Of a stretch of 64,000 bases of DNA, positions 45,347-57,763 are shown one piece after another. Where the stretch lies: positions 1 through 64,000 of the forward strand of contig NZ_CANLYK010000005.1 in assembly GCF_947495325.1 (NCBI RefSeq). The letters run 5' to 3'. Under the pieces are notes generated by a model that was given only the letters and a program-made list of their open reading frames with translations, was not told the origin of the DNA and made no database searches. Made by a program: the position numbers and the translations under genes. The DNA comes from an uncultured Allomuricauda sp. GTDB taxonomy: Bacteria; Bacteroidota; Bacteroidia; Flavobacteriales; Flavobacteriaceae. Positions within the stretch are counted from its first letter, which is position 1; every line of letters begins with the position of its first letter.

Positions 45347-45799
45347 CTATAAACTTAAAACTGATGTGTTTTGTTCCGCATATGCCTTAAAATCCTCTAA
45401 ATATTTAATGGACTGTTTTTTAAAGGCGCCGGGCATTAAGAATCCAATCAACTTCATCCCCAATCCTGAAAACTGGAACTCACTTTCGGAAATCCATTTG
45501 GTCTTTCCGTCCATTTCCTTAAAATAGTTTTTTTGGATATTGTGCACACCTTTGGTGTCGTATGTGGTGTGAAGTTCTTCGGGAAGGTTTCTTTTTATGA
45601 TGGTTTCTACCATTTCAAACTCACGCTTACCCATTTTATACTTTAAATTCATTTGCGCACCTTCTTTGGTAGGTTCATTGGATAATAATTCATAACTGAC
45701 TAAACCTCTTTGCCAGTGTTTCATATTTTCTGGATTATCCAATATTTTTAAGAATTCATTTCGAGGCAAATCGATGGTTATTTCAACGGTATACTTCAT
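45347..45799 (-). CDS. SRPBCC (START-like) domain protein
   Basis: 150 residues of the polyketide-cyclase/START type: an N-terminal strand-helix (YTVEITIDLPRNEFLKILDNPENMKHW), central strands (MVETIIKRNLPEELHTTY) and a C-terminal amphipathic helix. It binds a hydrophobic ligand in the cytosol. First gene of the three-gene operon. Confidence 0.83.
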   Translation of the reverse strand: MKYTVEITIDLPRNEFLKILDNPENMKHWQRGLVSYELLSNEPTKEGAQMNLKYKMGKREFEMVETIIKRNLPEELHTTYDTKGVHNIQKNYFKEMDGKTKWISESEFQFSGLGMKLIGFLMPGAFKKQSIKYLEDFKAYAEQNTSVLSL

Positions 45800-45903
45800 T
45801 TTGATTGGTTTTGTACTAATGTAAGAAATTATATGATTTGAAACAGTCTACTAAAAATCTGTTAATGAGAACAAAACCTTCTTGTTTGGCTTTAAGTAAT
45901 TGT

Positions 45904-45911
45904 TACTTTTG
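45904..45911 (+). promoter_or_regulatory. Flavobacterial -7 element TACTTTTG
   Basis: An exact box only 4 bp before the best start codon (45916), which would give an almost leaderless message. See the finding on this point. Confidence 0.45.
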
Positions 45912-45915
45912 CGGA

Positions 45916-46794
45916 ATGCTTTTTTTACAAAAAAAGATATTTCTAATACCAGTACTCGGACTTTTTGTTTTTTCTTCCTGTGATTCATTGTTCAAGGAGA
46001 AAACAGAGAAGGAACCTTTGGCAAGAGTTGGCGAAACTTTTCTGTACAAGGAGGATATAGCTTCTTTCATTACTAACGATATGTCTGAGCAGGATAGTAT
46101 CCTGTTTGTTACCAATTACATTAATAATTGGGCATCAAAACAGTTGTTGTTGTCCAAATCCAAAATCAATTTACCAGAGGAAAAATTAAAGGAGTATGAT
46201 CTTCTGGTTGATGATTACCGTTCCGATCTATATACCAGGGCCTATGTTGAAGCATTGGTGCTTCAATCCCAGGACACAGCCGTAACAACTTCCCAACTAA
46301 GAGAATATTACGATAGGGAAAAAGAAAATTTCAAGTTAAACGAGAAATTGGTCCAATTGCGATTTGTTGGACTCCCTGGTCAATTCTTGGATAAAAATCA
46401 GGTAATAGAAAAAATAAAAGGCTGGGAAGAGACTGATAAAAGTTATCTGGATTCCATAGCGGTTCAATTTAAAAAAATCCATTTCAATGATTCCATATGG
46501 GTGAGCGCTACTAGGGTCATGGAAGAAATACCACCGCTTACACCTCTCAATGAGGAAAAGTACTTAAAAAAATCACAATTTTTTGAATTACAGGATTCCA
46601 TAGGGGTATATTTGGGAATGGTGACCGATGTGTTGGAAATTAACAGCACCGCCCCGTTTGATTATATTTCACCTGATATTCGACAGCTTATCTTAAATAG
46701 GAGAAGATTGAATCATATCAGAAAACTGGAAACTGAAATAATTGACGAAGCAATACAGAAGAATGAATTTGAAGTATATGGAAAAGATGAATAG
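45916..46794 (+). CDS. Periplasmic peptidyl-prolyl isomerase-like lipoprotein
   Basis: 292 residues from the ATG at 45916, which gives a proper lipoprotein signal ending FVFSSC; earlier in-frame starts (45838 TTG, 45865 ATG) put 17-26 extra residues before it. The body is the SurA-like N-terminal helical chaperone domain (RVGETFLYKEDIASFI and onward). The C-terminal part does not show a clear parvulin motif. It overlaps the next gene, a parvulin-type PPIase, so the pair probably forms an outer-membrane protein chaperone unit. Confidence 0.8.
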   Translation: MLFLQKKIFLIPVLGLFVFSSCDSLFKEKTEKEPLARVGETFLYKEDIASFITNDMSEQDSILFVTNYINNWASKQLLLSKSKINLPEEKLKEYDLLVDDYRSDLYTRAYVEALVLQSQDTAVTTSQLREYYDREKENFKLNEKLVQLRFVGLPGQFLDKNQVIEKIKGWEETDKSYLDSIAVQFKKIHFNDSIWVSATRVMEEIPPLTPLNEEKYLKKSQFFELQDSIGVYLGMVTDVLEINSTAPFDYISPDIRQLILNRRRLNHIRKLETEIIDEAIQKNEFEVYGKDE

Positions 46795-48184
46795 CAAAAT
46801 ATTGACCTTGGTATTTTTTGTGGCATTTGGTTTTATACAAGCGCAAGATGCTGATCAAGCTACGTTGACGAAAACGGATTCTACAAGCACCACTAAAAAG
46901 GTCAAATTGGATGGCATAGCTGCCGTAATTGGGGATTATGTAATCCTGGAGTCGGATATTGAAAAAACCTTAATTGATTTAAAAAGTCAAGGAGCCTCAA
47001 CAGAAGATATCACAAGGTGCAGTCTTTTGGGCAAGTTGATGGAAGATCGTCTTTATGCACACCAGGCGGTTCAGGATAGTTTGTTGGTATCTGATGACCA
47101 AGTGAATTCACAAAGTGATCGTCAAATACAACAACTAGTTTCCCAAGTTGGTTCAATGGAGAAAGTGTTGAAATTTTACAAAAAGCAAGACGTTGAGAGT
47201 TTTAGAACAGAGCTTTTTGAAATCAACAAGTTGCGTATGCTTTCAGAAAAAATGCAAGGGAACATTGTTGAGGAAATACAGGTTACTCCAGAAGAAGTTC
47301 GACAATTTTTCAATAAGATTCCAGAAGATGAAAGACCCGTTTTTGGTGCTGAACTTGAAATTGCACAGATTGTGAAACAACCTAAGGCTCCTCAAGAAGA
47401 AATACAAAAAGTAATTGATCGCTTAAATCAAATAAAACAGGATATACAGGAAAATGATGCCAGTTTCAATGTTAAGGCAATCTTGTATTCTCAAGGACCG
47501 TCTAAATCTAATGGTGGACTAATAGGATCAATAACCAAGGAGTCGGGGTACGTAAAAGAATTTAAGGATGTGGCTTTTAGTTTGCAAGAAGGTGAGATTT
47601 CAGACCCCTTCGAAACAATGTTCGGATATCACATTTTATGGGTTGAAAAAGTACGTGGACAAGAAAGGGATGTAAGACATATTTTATTGATTCCAGAAAT
47701 ACCGCAGACTGCAATGGACAAGGCTGTGAGAGAATTAGATACTATTCGTAAGCACCTTTTAGAAGGAAAGTACACATTTGCCGAGGCGGCATTGAATTTT
47801 TCTGATGAAAAAGAAACGAAGTTTGATGGTGGATTACTTCGTAACCCGGTTAACTTTGATTCTCGATTTGAGTTGACCAAAATGGACCCAACACTTTATA
47901 ATCAAGTAAGGAATTTGAAAGATGAGGAAATTTCCAGACCTATTAAGGAAGATGATCCAAGAGGAGGAGCTCCTAAATTTAAGATCATGAAAATCTCCAA
48001 TCGCTATGACGAACACAAAGCCGATTTTGCCCAAGATTATTTAAAGATTCAAGAATTGGCGCTAAGGGAAAAACAGTTCAAAACCATAAAGGAATGGATG
48101 GACGATCACATTGATGATACATATATTCATGTAAATTCAGAAAACAGGGAGTGTGATTTTGCTAACAACTGGATAAAGGAATAA
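46787..48184 (+). CDS. SurA-like parvulin peptidyl-prolyl isomerase
   Basis: 465 residues from the ATG at 46787; a start 9 bp upstream (46778) is possible. Signal peptide ends FIQAQ. A SurA N-terminal domain spans about 40-155 (AAVIGDYVILESDIEKTLIDL), then two parvulin domains at about 165-270 and 285-390, the first with ILYSQGPSKSNGGLIGSI and the second with RHILLIPEIPQ and FAEAALNFSDEKETKFDGG. It is a periplasmic folding factor for barrel proteins. A lone Cys in CSLLGKLMEDR and another near the C-terminus are noted. Confidence 0.9.
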   Translation: MNSKILTLVFFVAFGFIQAQDADQATLTKTDSTSTTKKVKLDGIAAVIGDYVILESDIEKTLIDLKSQGASTEDITRCSLLGKLMEDRLYAHQAVQDSLLVSDDQVNSQSDRQIQQLVSQVGSMEKVLKFYKKQDVESFRTELFEINKLRMLSEKMQGNIVEEIQVTPEEVRQFFNKIPEDERPVFGAELEIAQIVKQPKAPQEEIQKVIDRLNQIKQDIQENDASFNVKAILYSQGPSKSNGGLIGSITKESGYVKEFKDVAFSLQEGEISDPFETMFGYHILWVEKVRGQERDVRHILLIPEIPQTAMDKAVRELDTIRKHLLEGKYTFAEAALNFSDEKETKFDGGLLRNPVNFDSRFELTKMDPTLYNQVRNLKDEEISRPIKEDDPRGGAPKFKIMKISNRYDEHKADFAQDYLKIQELALREKQFKTIKEWMDDHIDDTYIHVNSENRECDFANNWIKE

Positions 48185-48188
48185 GTGC

Positions 48189-49142
48189 ATGTCAGATGTT
48201 GTTGCTGTTGAAAATCTTGTAAAAAAACATAAGGCCCTAAAGAACGAGATTGCGAAGATTATTGTTGGTCAAGACAAAGTAATCGAGCAAATCTTACTTT
48301 CCATATACACGGGTGGACATTCGCTTTTAATTGGTGTTCCAGGACTTGCGAAAACCTTAATGGTAAACACTATAGCCCAAACCCTGGGATTGGATTTTAA
48401 AAGAATTCAGTTTACTCCAGATTTAATGCCAAGTGATATTTTAGGTAGTGAGGTACTAGATCAGAACAGAAATTTTAAATTTATTAAGGGGCCGGTTTTT
48501 GGTAACATTATTCTGGCGGATGAAATTAATAGAACTCCTCCAAAAACCCAAGCAGCTCTTCTAGAGGCCATGCAGGAAAGAGCGGTTACCATTGCAGGAC
48601 AGCAATATAAATTGGATATGCCCTATTTTGTACTTGCCACGCAAAACCCTATTGAACAGGAAGGTACTTATCCACTTCCAGAGGCCCAATTGGATCGTTT
48701 TATGTTTGCTATAGAATTAAAATATCCCTCAATAGCAGAAGAAATACAAGTTGTTAAGTCTACAACTACTGATGAGAGTGCACAAATAAACACGCTGTTC
48801 AATGCCGATGAAATCATAGCGGTGCAACATTTAATACGAAGGATACCAGTACCAGACAACGTAATTGATTATGCGGTTAAGTTGGTCAATAAAACACGAC
48901 CTGGAATGGATGGTTCATTGGACTATATCAATAATTATGTGGATTGGGGTGCAGGGCCAAGAGCATCCCAAAATTTGGTTTTGGGAGCCAAAGCGCATGC
49001 AGCAATCAATGGAAAGTTCTCTCCCGATATAGAAGATGTAAAAGCCATTTCCATGGGAATTCTTAAGCATAGAATATTAAAAAACTACAAAGCTGAGGCA
49101 GAAGGTATTTCTGAGGAAAATATTATTTCAGAATTGTTATAA
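48189..49142 (+). CDS. MoxR family AAA ATPase
   Basis: 317 residues. Walker A-like GVPGLAKTL (near 55-63), Walker B ILADEINRTPPKTQAALLEAMQE (near 108-130), sensor 1 TQNPIEQEGTYPLPEAQLDRF and a C-terminal lid. MoxR ATPases usually work with VWA-domain proteins in assembly of complexes; no VWA or DUF58 gene follows here. It begins 4 bp after the PPIase gene. Confidence 0.92.
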   Translation: MSDVVAVENLVKKHKALKNEIAKIIVGQDKVIEQILLSIYTGGHSLLIGVPGLAKTLMVNTIAQTLGLDFKRIQFTPDLMPSDILGSEVLDQNRNFKFIKGPVFGNIILADEINRTPPKTQAALLEAMQERAVTIAGQQYKLDMPYFVLATQNPIEQEGTYPLPEAQLDRFMFAIELKYPSIAEEIQVVKSTTTDESAQINTLFNADEIIAVQHLIRRIPVPDNVIDYAVKLVNKTRPGMDGSLDYINNYVDWGAGPRASQNLVLGAKAHAAINGKFSPDIEDVKAISMGILKHRILKNYKAEAEGISEENIISELL

Positions 49143-49202
49143 ATATCAAATCATTCCCATTTATTTAGGTTAATTCTAATTCCTTAATCGTAGGTATTTC
49201 AC

Positions 49203-49210
49203 TAAATTTG
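49203..49210 (+). promoter_or_regulatory. Flavobacterial -7 element TAAATTTG for aconitase
   Basis: An exact box 34 bp before the aconitase ATG. Confidence 0.55.
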
Positions 49211-49244
49211 CCTTATTACTGAAATCTTAAAATCCAATTGTAGA

Positions 49245-51515
49245 ATGGCATTTGACATTGACATGATTAAAGGGGTTTACGCTTCAATGGGAGAGCGTAT
49301 TGAAAAGGCCCGTGAATTAGTGGGAAGACCTTTAACCCTTTCAGAAAAAATATTGTACTCGCATTTATGGGAAGGAACACCTACTAAACAATTTTCAAGA
49401 GGTAAGGATTATGTTGATTTTGCCCCTGACAGGGTAGCTTGTCAAGATGCTACGGCCCAAATGGCGTTGTTACAGTTCATGCATGCTGGAAAACCTAAGG
49501 TGGCAGTGCCCACAACGGTACATTGTGATCATTTGATTCAAGCCAAGGTTGATGCAAAGACAGATTTAAAGAGAGCAAACGAAACCAGTAATGAAGTTTT
49601 TGACTTTTTGGAATCAGTCTCCAATAAGTATGGAATTGGTTTCTGGAAACCGGGAGCAGGAATTATTCACCAAGTAGTACTTGAAAATTATGCATTCCCT
49701 GGCGGAATGATGATAGGAACAGATTCCCACACGGTAAATGCCGGCGGATTGGGAATGGTTGCTATTGGTGTTGGAGGAGCTGATGCAGTGGATGTAATGG
49801 CAGGTATGGCTTGGGAATTGAAGTTCCCAAAATTGATTGGAGTAAAATTGACCGGAAAACTATCGGGTTGGACTGCACCAAAAGATGTAATCTTAAAAGT
49901 GGCAGATATCCTTACAGCAAAAGGTGGAACAGGTGCAATTGTGGAATACTTTGGAGAAGGTGCAACATCAATGTCCTGTACTGGTAAAGGTACCATTTGT
50001 AATATGGGGGCAGAAGTTGGTGCAACCACATCCACTTTTGGGTATGATGAATCCATGGATCGCTATTTAAGAGCAACAGATCGTGCAGATGTAGCTGATG
50101 CAGCATTTGCAGTAAAAGAGCATTTAACTGCTGATGCTGAAGTGTATGCAAACCCAGAGAACTATTTTGATCAGTTGATAGAAATTGATTTAAATACTTT
50201 GGAACCACATTTAAATGGACCTTTCACTCCAGATTTGGCAACACCAATTTCCAAGATGAGTGAGGCAGCCAGAGAAAATGATTGGCCATTAAACGTTGAG
50301 GTTGGTCTAATAGGTTCTTGTACCAATTCTTCTTATGAAGATATTTCAAGGGCAGCATCTTTGGCAAAGCAGGTTTCAGAAAAGAATCTAAAGATGAAAT
50401 CGGAGTTTACCATAACTCCAGGTTCAGAACAAGTGAGATATACCATTGAAAGAGATGGTTTCATAAAGACCTTTAACAATGTAGGTGCTACTGTATTTGC
50501 AAATGCATGTGGACCTTGTATTGGAATGTGGGACCGCTACGGTGACAAAGCTGCTGATGGTCCACGAAACACCATTGTGCATTCGTTCAATAGAAACTTT
50601 GCAAAACGTGCGGATGGTAATCCAAATACCCTAGCTTTTGTAGGATCTCCGGAGTTGGTGACTGCAATTGCGATTTCTGGAAGGTTGGATTTTAATCCAC
50701 TGACAGATAAGCTGATCAATGAAGATGGCGAAGAGGTATTATTGGATGAACCAAGAGGATATGAGTTGCCACCTGAAGGTTTTGCAGTTGAAGATGCCGG
50801 GTTTATTGCACCAATGGAAGATGGTAGTGGAGTACAAGTGGTAGTTTCACCAACATCTGAAAGATTACAGCTTTTAGATCCATTTGTTCCAATCACTCCT
50901 GAAAGCTTACAAGGCGTGAAATTACTGATTAAACCATTTGGAAAATGTACAACAGATCATATTTCGATGGCAGGCCCCTGGCTTCGCTATAGAGGACATT
51001 TAGATAACATTGCCAACAATACCCTAATTGGGGCGGTCAATGCTTTTAACAAGCAAACGAACTTTGTGAAAAATCAATTGACTGGAGAATATGGCGCTGT
51101 TCCAGATGCACAACGGGCCTATAAAAAAGAGGGAATACGAACTATTGTTGTAGGGGATCATAACTATGGGGAAGGTTCTTCAAGAGAACATGCAGCAATG
51201 CAACCAAGACATTTGGGTGTTGCAGCTGTATTGGTAAAGTCATTCGCAAGGATTCATGAGACGAACTTGAAGAAGCAAGGCATGTTGGCCTTGACTTTTG
51301 CCAATGAAAGCGATTATGATTTAATTCAAGAAGACGACACCTTTAACTTTGTTGATATAACCGATTTTGCCCCTGGAAAACAATTGACCTTGGAAGTTGT
51401 GCATGCTGATGGAAGTACGGATACTATTAAAGTAAATCATACCTATAACGATTCGCAAATTGAATGGTTCAGGGAAGGTTCTGCTTTAAATGTCATTAAA
51501 AAGGAGAATGCATAG
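49245..51515 (+). CDS. acn: Aconitate hydratase (mitochondrial-type)
   Basis: 756 residues, the length of the mitochondrial-like class. [4Fe-4S] ligands lie in [17 protein letters not shown] and [13 protein letters not shown]. The [12 protein letters not shown] and [12 protein letters not shown] segments and the C-terminal swivel domain with [19 protein letters not shown] are complete. It isomerises citrate to isocitrate in the TCA cycle. Own promoter and terminator. Confidence 0.96.
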   Translation: MAFDIDMIKGVYASMGERIEKARELVGRPLTLSEKILYSHLWEGTPTKQFSRGKDYVDFAPDRVACQDATAQMALLQFMHAGKPKVAVPTTVHCDHLIQAKVDAKTDLKRANETSNEVFDFLESVSNKYGIGFWKPGAGIIHQVVLENYAFPGGMMIGTDSHTVNAGGLGMVAIGVGGADAVDVMAGMAWELKFPKLIGVKLTGKLSGWTAPKDVILKVADILTAKGGTGAIVEYFGEGATSMSCTGKGTICNMGAEVGATTSTFGYDESMDRYLRATDRADVADAAFAVKEHLTADAEVYANPENYFDQLIEIDLNTLEPHLNGPFTPDLATPISKMSEAARENDWPLNVEVGLIGSCTNSSYEDISRAASLAKQVSEKNLKMKSEFTITPGSEQVRYTIERDGFIKTFNNVGATVFANACGPCIGMWDRYGDKAADGPRNTIVHSFNRNFAKRADGNPNTLAFVGSPELVTAIAISGRLDFNPLTDKLINEDGEEVLLDEPRGYELPPEGFAVEDAGFIAPMEDGSGVQVVVSPTSERLQLLDPFVPITPESLQGVKLLIKPFGKCTTDHISMAGPWLRYRGHLDNIANNTLIGAVNAFNKQTNFVKNQLTGEYGAVPDAQRAYKKEGIRTIVVGDHNYGEGSSREHAAMQPRHLGVAAVLVKSFARIHETNLKKQGMLALTFANESDYDLIQEDDTFNFVDITDFAPGKQLTLEVVHADGSTDTIKVNHTYNDSQIEWFREGSALNVIKKENA

Positions 51516-51535
51516 AACAGTTTTAAGATAATTCG

Positions 51536-51570
51536 AAAAAAACTCCTGATATTGCATCAGGAGTTTTTTA
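51536..51570 (+). terminator. Strong terminator after aconitase
   Basis: AACTCCTGAT (51541-51550) pairs with ATCAGGAGTT (51556-51565) over a five-base loop, flanked by A5 and T-rich sequence. Confidence 0.88.
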
Positions 51571-51591
51571 GTTTTAATCAAACCCATATAA

Positions 51592-52152
51592 ATGAAAATA
51601 AATAAAAAGACCATATTGAATATTGCAGTGATGCTTTTTATACTTTCATTTTTTGTTACTCCAATGGGACATTATGGCAAGATCCTCCTGAACAGGATAT
51701 TCTCATTCTCACCTCCGGTGATAGAAGAGGCCAACAGGGAAAAAATAGCGGATTATGATTGGAAGTTAAAAGATGCCGAATGGAACTTCTTTAATTTTGA
51801 TAAATCAGAAGGCAATGTAGTTTTTATTAACCTTTGGGCGTCATGGCGCTTGCCCTGTGAAGCTGAGTTGGCAAGTATTCAAAAAATGTACGATAGGTAT
51901 AAGGGAAAGATGGATTTCTATATTATAACCAATGAGAATAGACCACCAGTTGAAGAATTTATGGCAAAACAGGGGTTTACCTTCCCAGTTACATACTTAA
52001 TTATAGGTGAGAAAACACCGATTAACCCAGATGAGGTACCTTCGTCTTATTTGATAGATAAATCGGGTAATATTGTAATCTACAAGCAAAGAATTGCAGA
52101 TTGGAATACCAGTAAAGTATATTCATTACTGGATAATTTAATTGCAAAATAA
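51592..52152 (+). CDS. TlpA-like thioredoxin-fold protein lacking the first catalytic Cys
   Basis: 186 residues with an N-terminal membrane anchor (about 9-26). The thioredoxin domain (about 60-180) reads WASWRLPC at 82-89: the usual WCxxC first Cys is R86, and only C89 remains. The cis-Pro region is VPSSYL. The loss of the nucleophilic Cys predicts no disulfide-reductase activity, unless it acts by a monothiol route. The CGC codon differs from TGC by one base, but the change could be a family trait. It lies between aconitase and the crtA-like gene. Confidence 0.82.
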   Translation: MKINKKTILNIAVMLFILSFFVTPMGHYGKILLNRIFSFSPPVIEEANREKIADYDWKLKDAEWNFFNFDKSEGNVVFINLWASWRLPCEAELASIQKMYDRYKGKMDFYIITNENRPPVEEFMAKQGFTFPVTYLIIGEKTPINPDEVPSSYLIDKSGNIVIYKQRIADWNTSKVYSLLDNLIAK

Positions 52153-52194
52153 CTGTATACAATTTTCACAAGGCAGGCTATTAACAGGTTTTAG

Positions 52195-52890
52195 ATGTCT
52201 CAAGTAACTACTATAACATTATTTAAATACACATCTCTCAGGGATAAACTTTGGGCTTTTGGTATGATGCAATTTGCGCATGCTACCCTTAAAAAAGTAC
52301 GGGGTTTACAATTTTATAAGCTATGGGGAAGTGGAAAAGAAGGGTTTAATCCATTACCTGATTGGAGCACATACGCCTTATTGCAAGTATGGGAAAGTGA
52401 TAAAATGGCGAATCATTTTTTTGAAGAATCCCCATTAATGAGAAAATATGCGAAACACAGCAAAGAATACTGGAGCATCTATTTAAAAAATAGTATTAGC
52501 AGAGGGAAGTGGTCTGGGGTTAATCCATTTCAGATGAGTGAGGAAATAGACGATACGAACCCTTTTATTATTGCAATAACCAGAGCAACCATAAAAACTC
52601 GATTGTTATATCGATTTTGGAAATATGTACCCATTTCCCAAAAACACCTATATGAAAATAAGGGCCTCATTTATACAAAAGGATTTGGAGAAGTGCCCAT
52701 AAAACAGATGGCTACCTTTAGTGTTTGGAAAGATCAGAAATCATTGGATGAATTTGCTTACCAAAGTAAACCGCATGCAAAGGCTATTGGACATACCCGG
52801 AAGCTAAAATGGTACAAAGAAGAATTGTTTTCACGTTTTCAACCCTATCGTTCTGTAGGTAGTTGGAATGGGAGAAACCCATTACCGAAT

Positions 52891-52902
<12 letters not shown>
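52195..52902 (+). CDS. CrtA-like carotenoid hydroxylase (spheroidene monooxygenase family)
   Basis: 235 residues of the CrtA family (TTITLFKYTSLRDKLWAFGMMQF at the start, KLWGSGKEGFNPLPDW, and HAKAIGHTRKLKWYKEELFSRFQPY near the end). In flavobacteria a CrtA homologue is known to act as a carotenoid 2-hydroxylase in myxol synthesis. It is convergent with cruF, the two stops overlapping by 12 bp, and stands outside the crt operon strand. Together with cruF, crtD and crtZ it suggests a 2'-hydroxylated end group. Confidence 0.85.
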
Positions 52903-55449
<2,547 letters not shown>

Positions 55450-56289
55450 TTAGACCAATTGTAGTTTGTAATTAACATAGGACTTTGCCAAAAGCCCAAA
55501 TTTTTGATAATTTGAAACACGAATCCGTTTGTTTTTTATTTCCAACGGAGGAGTGTTTTGCAGTTTATCAAGAAGCTTCCGGTAATACTTATAAGCTGTA
55601 TAAACACCAAATTTAGCTTCTTGAGGCAGATTCACAATACCGGTATAGCCCATCGCAAAATCCGCTTTTATCTCATCTACGATTCTTTTCTTGGACTCTT
55701 CATCCAACTTCATCAAATCTGTATTGGGAAAGTAGCTTCGTTCCAACTCCTCATAATCGGCTTTCAAATCCCTAAGAAAGTTCACTTTTTGAAAGGCCGA
55801 CCCCAAGGCCATTGCAGGCTCTTTCAACTCTTCATACTTTTCTTTATCGCCATTCACAAACACACAAAGACACATTAAGCCAACTACATCTGCCGACCCA
55901 TATATATATTCCTTGTATTCTTCAATAGTACTGTATTTCTTCTTAGAGAGATCCATTCGCATACTTTTCATAAATGCCTCCACTAAGTGGTGAGGGATGT
56001 TGTATTTATGATAGGTATGTTGAAAAGAATTAAGGATAGGGTTCAAACTAATCTTGCTTGAAATGGCATCTTCCAGTGCTTTTTCAAATTTTCCGAAAAG
56101 CTCTTTTTTGTTGTATTCATGAAAGGTGTCAACAATCTCATCCGCAAAGCGAACAAAGCCATAAATATTATAAATATCCTTTCTAATGGAGGTTGATAAC
56201 ATTTTGGTGGCTAAAGCAAATGAAGTACTATATGTTTCAGTAACAATTTTGCTGCAGTTGTAGGATACCTGATCAAAAATAGTTTTCAT
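55450..56289 (-). CDS. crtB: Phytoene synthase (CrtB)
   Basis: 279 residues, trans-isoprenyl diphosphate synthase, head-to-head type. Two Asp-rich motifs: FVRFADEIVDTFHE (near 46-59) and LRDLKADYEELERSY (near 170-184), with YIYGSADVVGLMC and GSAFQKVNF between. Condenses two geranylgeranyl diphosphates. No crtE is in the window. Start lies 3 bp from crtI. Confidence 0.94.
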   Translation of the reverse strand: MKTIFDQVSYNCSKIVTETYSTSFALATKMLSTSIRKDIYNIYGFVRFADEIVDTFHEYNKKELFGKFEKALEDAISSKISLNPILNSFQHTYHKYNIPHHLVEAFMKSMRMDLSKKKYSTIEEYKEYIYGSADVVGLMCLCVFVNGDKEKYEELKEPAMALGSAFQKVNFLRDLKADYEELERSYFPNTDLMKLDEESKKRIVDEIKADFAMGYTGIVNLPQEAKFGVYTAYKYYRKLLDKLQNTPPLEIKNKRIRVSNYQKFGLLAKSYVNYKLQLV

Positions 56290-56292
56290 CTG

Positions 56293-57747
56293 CTAAGTCT
56301 TTTTAATTATCAAATCAGATACTAATTTTCCGGAAATCAAGGAAGGTGGGACACCAGGCCCCGGAACTGTAAGCTGACCTGTAAAAAACAAATTCTTCAC
56401 TTTACTACTTCTAAGGTTGGGTCTTAAAAAGGCAGTTTGTTTTAGTGTATTTGCCATGCCATATGCATTGCCCTTATAAGAATTGTATTGTTCAATAAAG
56501 TCATTTACACAAAAGCTCTCTTTAAATATAATGGAATTTTTAACATCTTGCCCTGTGTGTTTTTCAAATCTATGCATGATAATGTCAAAGTATTGCTTCC
56601 TTAATTGGGGAGTATCTTCCAAGTCTGGAGCTATGGGAACAAGGAAAAATCCATTTTCACATCCATCGGGAGCCATTGAGTTATCTGTAATGGACGGAAA
56701 ATTTGCGTAAAATAATGGATTACTAGGCCATTTGGGATCATCATAAATTTCTTGGGCATGTTTTTCAAAATCGGTGTCAAAAAAGAGATTGTGGTGTTCT
56801 AGATTTTTTAATTTTTTATCAAACCCAATATAAAAAAGCAAGGAGGAGGGGGCGTAGACTTTGGTATCCCAATAATTTTCAGAATATTGCTTGTATTTAT
56901 CGTCCAAAAGAGTCTCCGAGTGGTGGTAATCAGCACCACTGATAACAAAATCTGCCACTATATTTTTACCGTTGGTATGTATTCCAGATACTTTTCCTTC
57001 AGAAACCAAGATTTTAGTTACGTTACTCTCGGTATGTATTTTCACTCCTAATTCTTCTGCCAAATTCTTCATGGCCTTAATAATTTCATACATGCCCCCT
57101 TTAGGATGCCAAGTGCCTAGCCCAAAATCTGCAAAATTCATGAAACTATAGAAAGAAGGTGTCTTACTTGGTTTGGCTCCTAAAAAAAGTACAGGAAACT
57201 CTAATGTTGAAATTAATTTTGGGTTCTTGAATCTTTTGCGGACTTCTTGACTGATGGTCTTAAAAAATTGGTCTACCCTAAAAACGGTTTCCTTTGTAAC
57301 CAATTCCAAGGGGGATAGACCGGGTTTTAAAACAACTTTATTAATGGCAATGTCATAATTTTCTTGTGCCTTGCCTATAAAATCCCTTAAATGGGAGCTG
57401 CTACCTGGCTCAATTCGCTCAAACTCCCTACAAATTTTATCCATTGAATCTTCAATTGTGATAATATCGTCATCAAAAAAAATTTTATAGGCTGGGTTCA
57501 ATTTATCCAGTTGGTAATAGTCTGAAGTTTTTTTACCAAAATCCGCGAAAAACTTATCAAAAATATCGGGCATCCAATACCAACTAGGCCCAATATCAAA
57601 CGTAAACCCTTCTCTTGTTAATTGTCTTGCACGCCCACCAACGGTACTGTTTTTTTCAAAAACAGAGACATCATAACCAGCTTTTGCCATATAGCAGGAA
57701 GCTGATAGGGATGAAAAACCAGAACCTATGATGATTACTTTCTTCAT
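56293..57747 (-). CDS. crtI: Phytoene desaturase (CrtI)
   Basis: 484 residues. The FAD motif VIIIGSGFSSLSASCYMAKAGYDVSVFEKN at the start; SFDIGPSWYWMPD near 53-65; closing FFTGQLTVPGPGVPPSLISGKLVSD. It desaturates phytoene to lycopene in four steps. First structural gene after the regulator, 16 bp away. Confidence 0.94.
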   Translation of the reverse strand: MKKVIIIGSGFSSLSASCYMAKAGYDVSVFEKNSTVGGRARQLTREGFTFDIGPSWYWMPDIFDKFFADFGKKTSDYYQLDKLNPAYKIFFDDDIITIEDSMDKICREFERIEPGSSSHLRDFIGKAQENYDIAINKVVLKPGLSPLELVTKETVFRVDQFFKTISQEVRKRFKNPKLISTLEFPVLFLGAKPSKTPSFYSFMNFADFGLGTWHPKGGMYEIIKAMKNLAEELGVKIHTESNVTKILVSEGKVSGIHTNGKNIVADFVISGADYHHSETLLDDKYKQYSENYWDTKVYAPSSLLFYIGFDKKLKNLEHHNLFFDTDFEKHAQEIYDDPKWPSNPLFYANFPSITDNSMAPDGCENGFFLVPIAPDLEDTPQLRKQYFDIIMHRFEKHTGQDVKNSIIFKESFCVNDFIEQYNSYKGNAYGMANTLKQTAFLRPNLRSSKVKNLFFTGQLTVPGPGVPPSLISGKLVSDLIIKKT

Positions 57748-57763
57748 TTTAAATCGTCTTCTC

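Noticed and set aside
45838..45915. Upstream starts for the PPIase-like lipoprotein
   Set aside because: They would bury the lipoprotein signal behind 17-26 unrelated residues.
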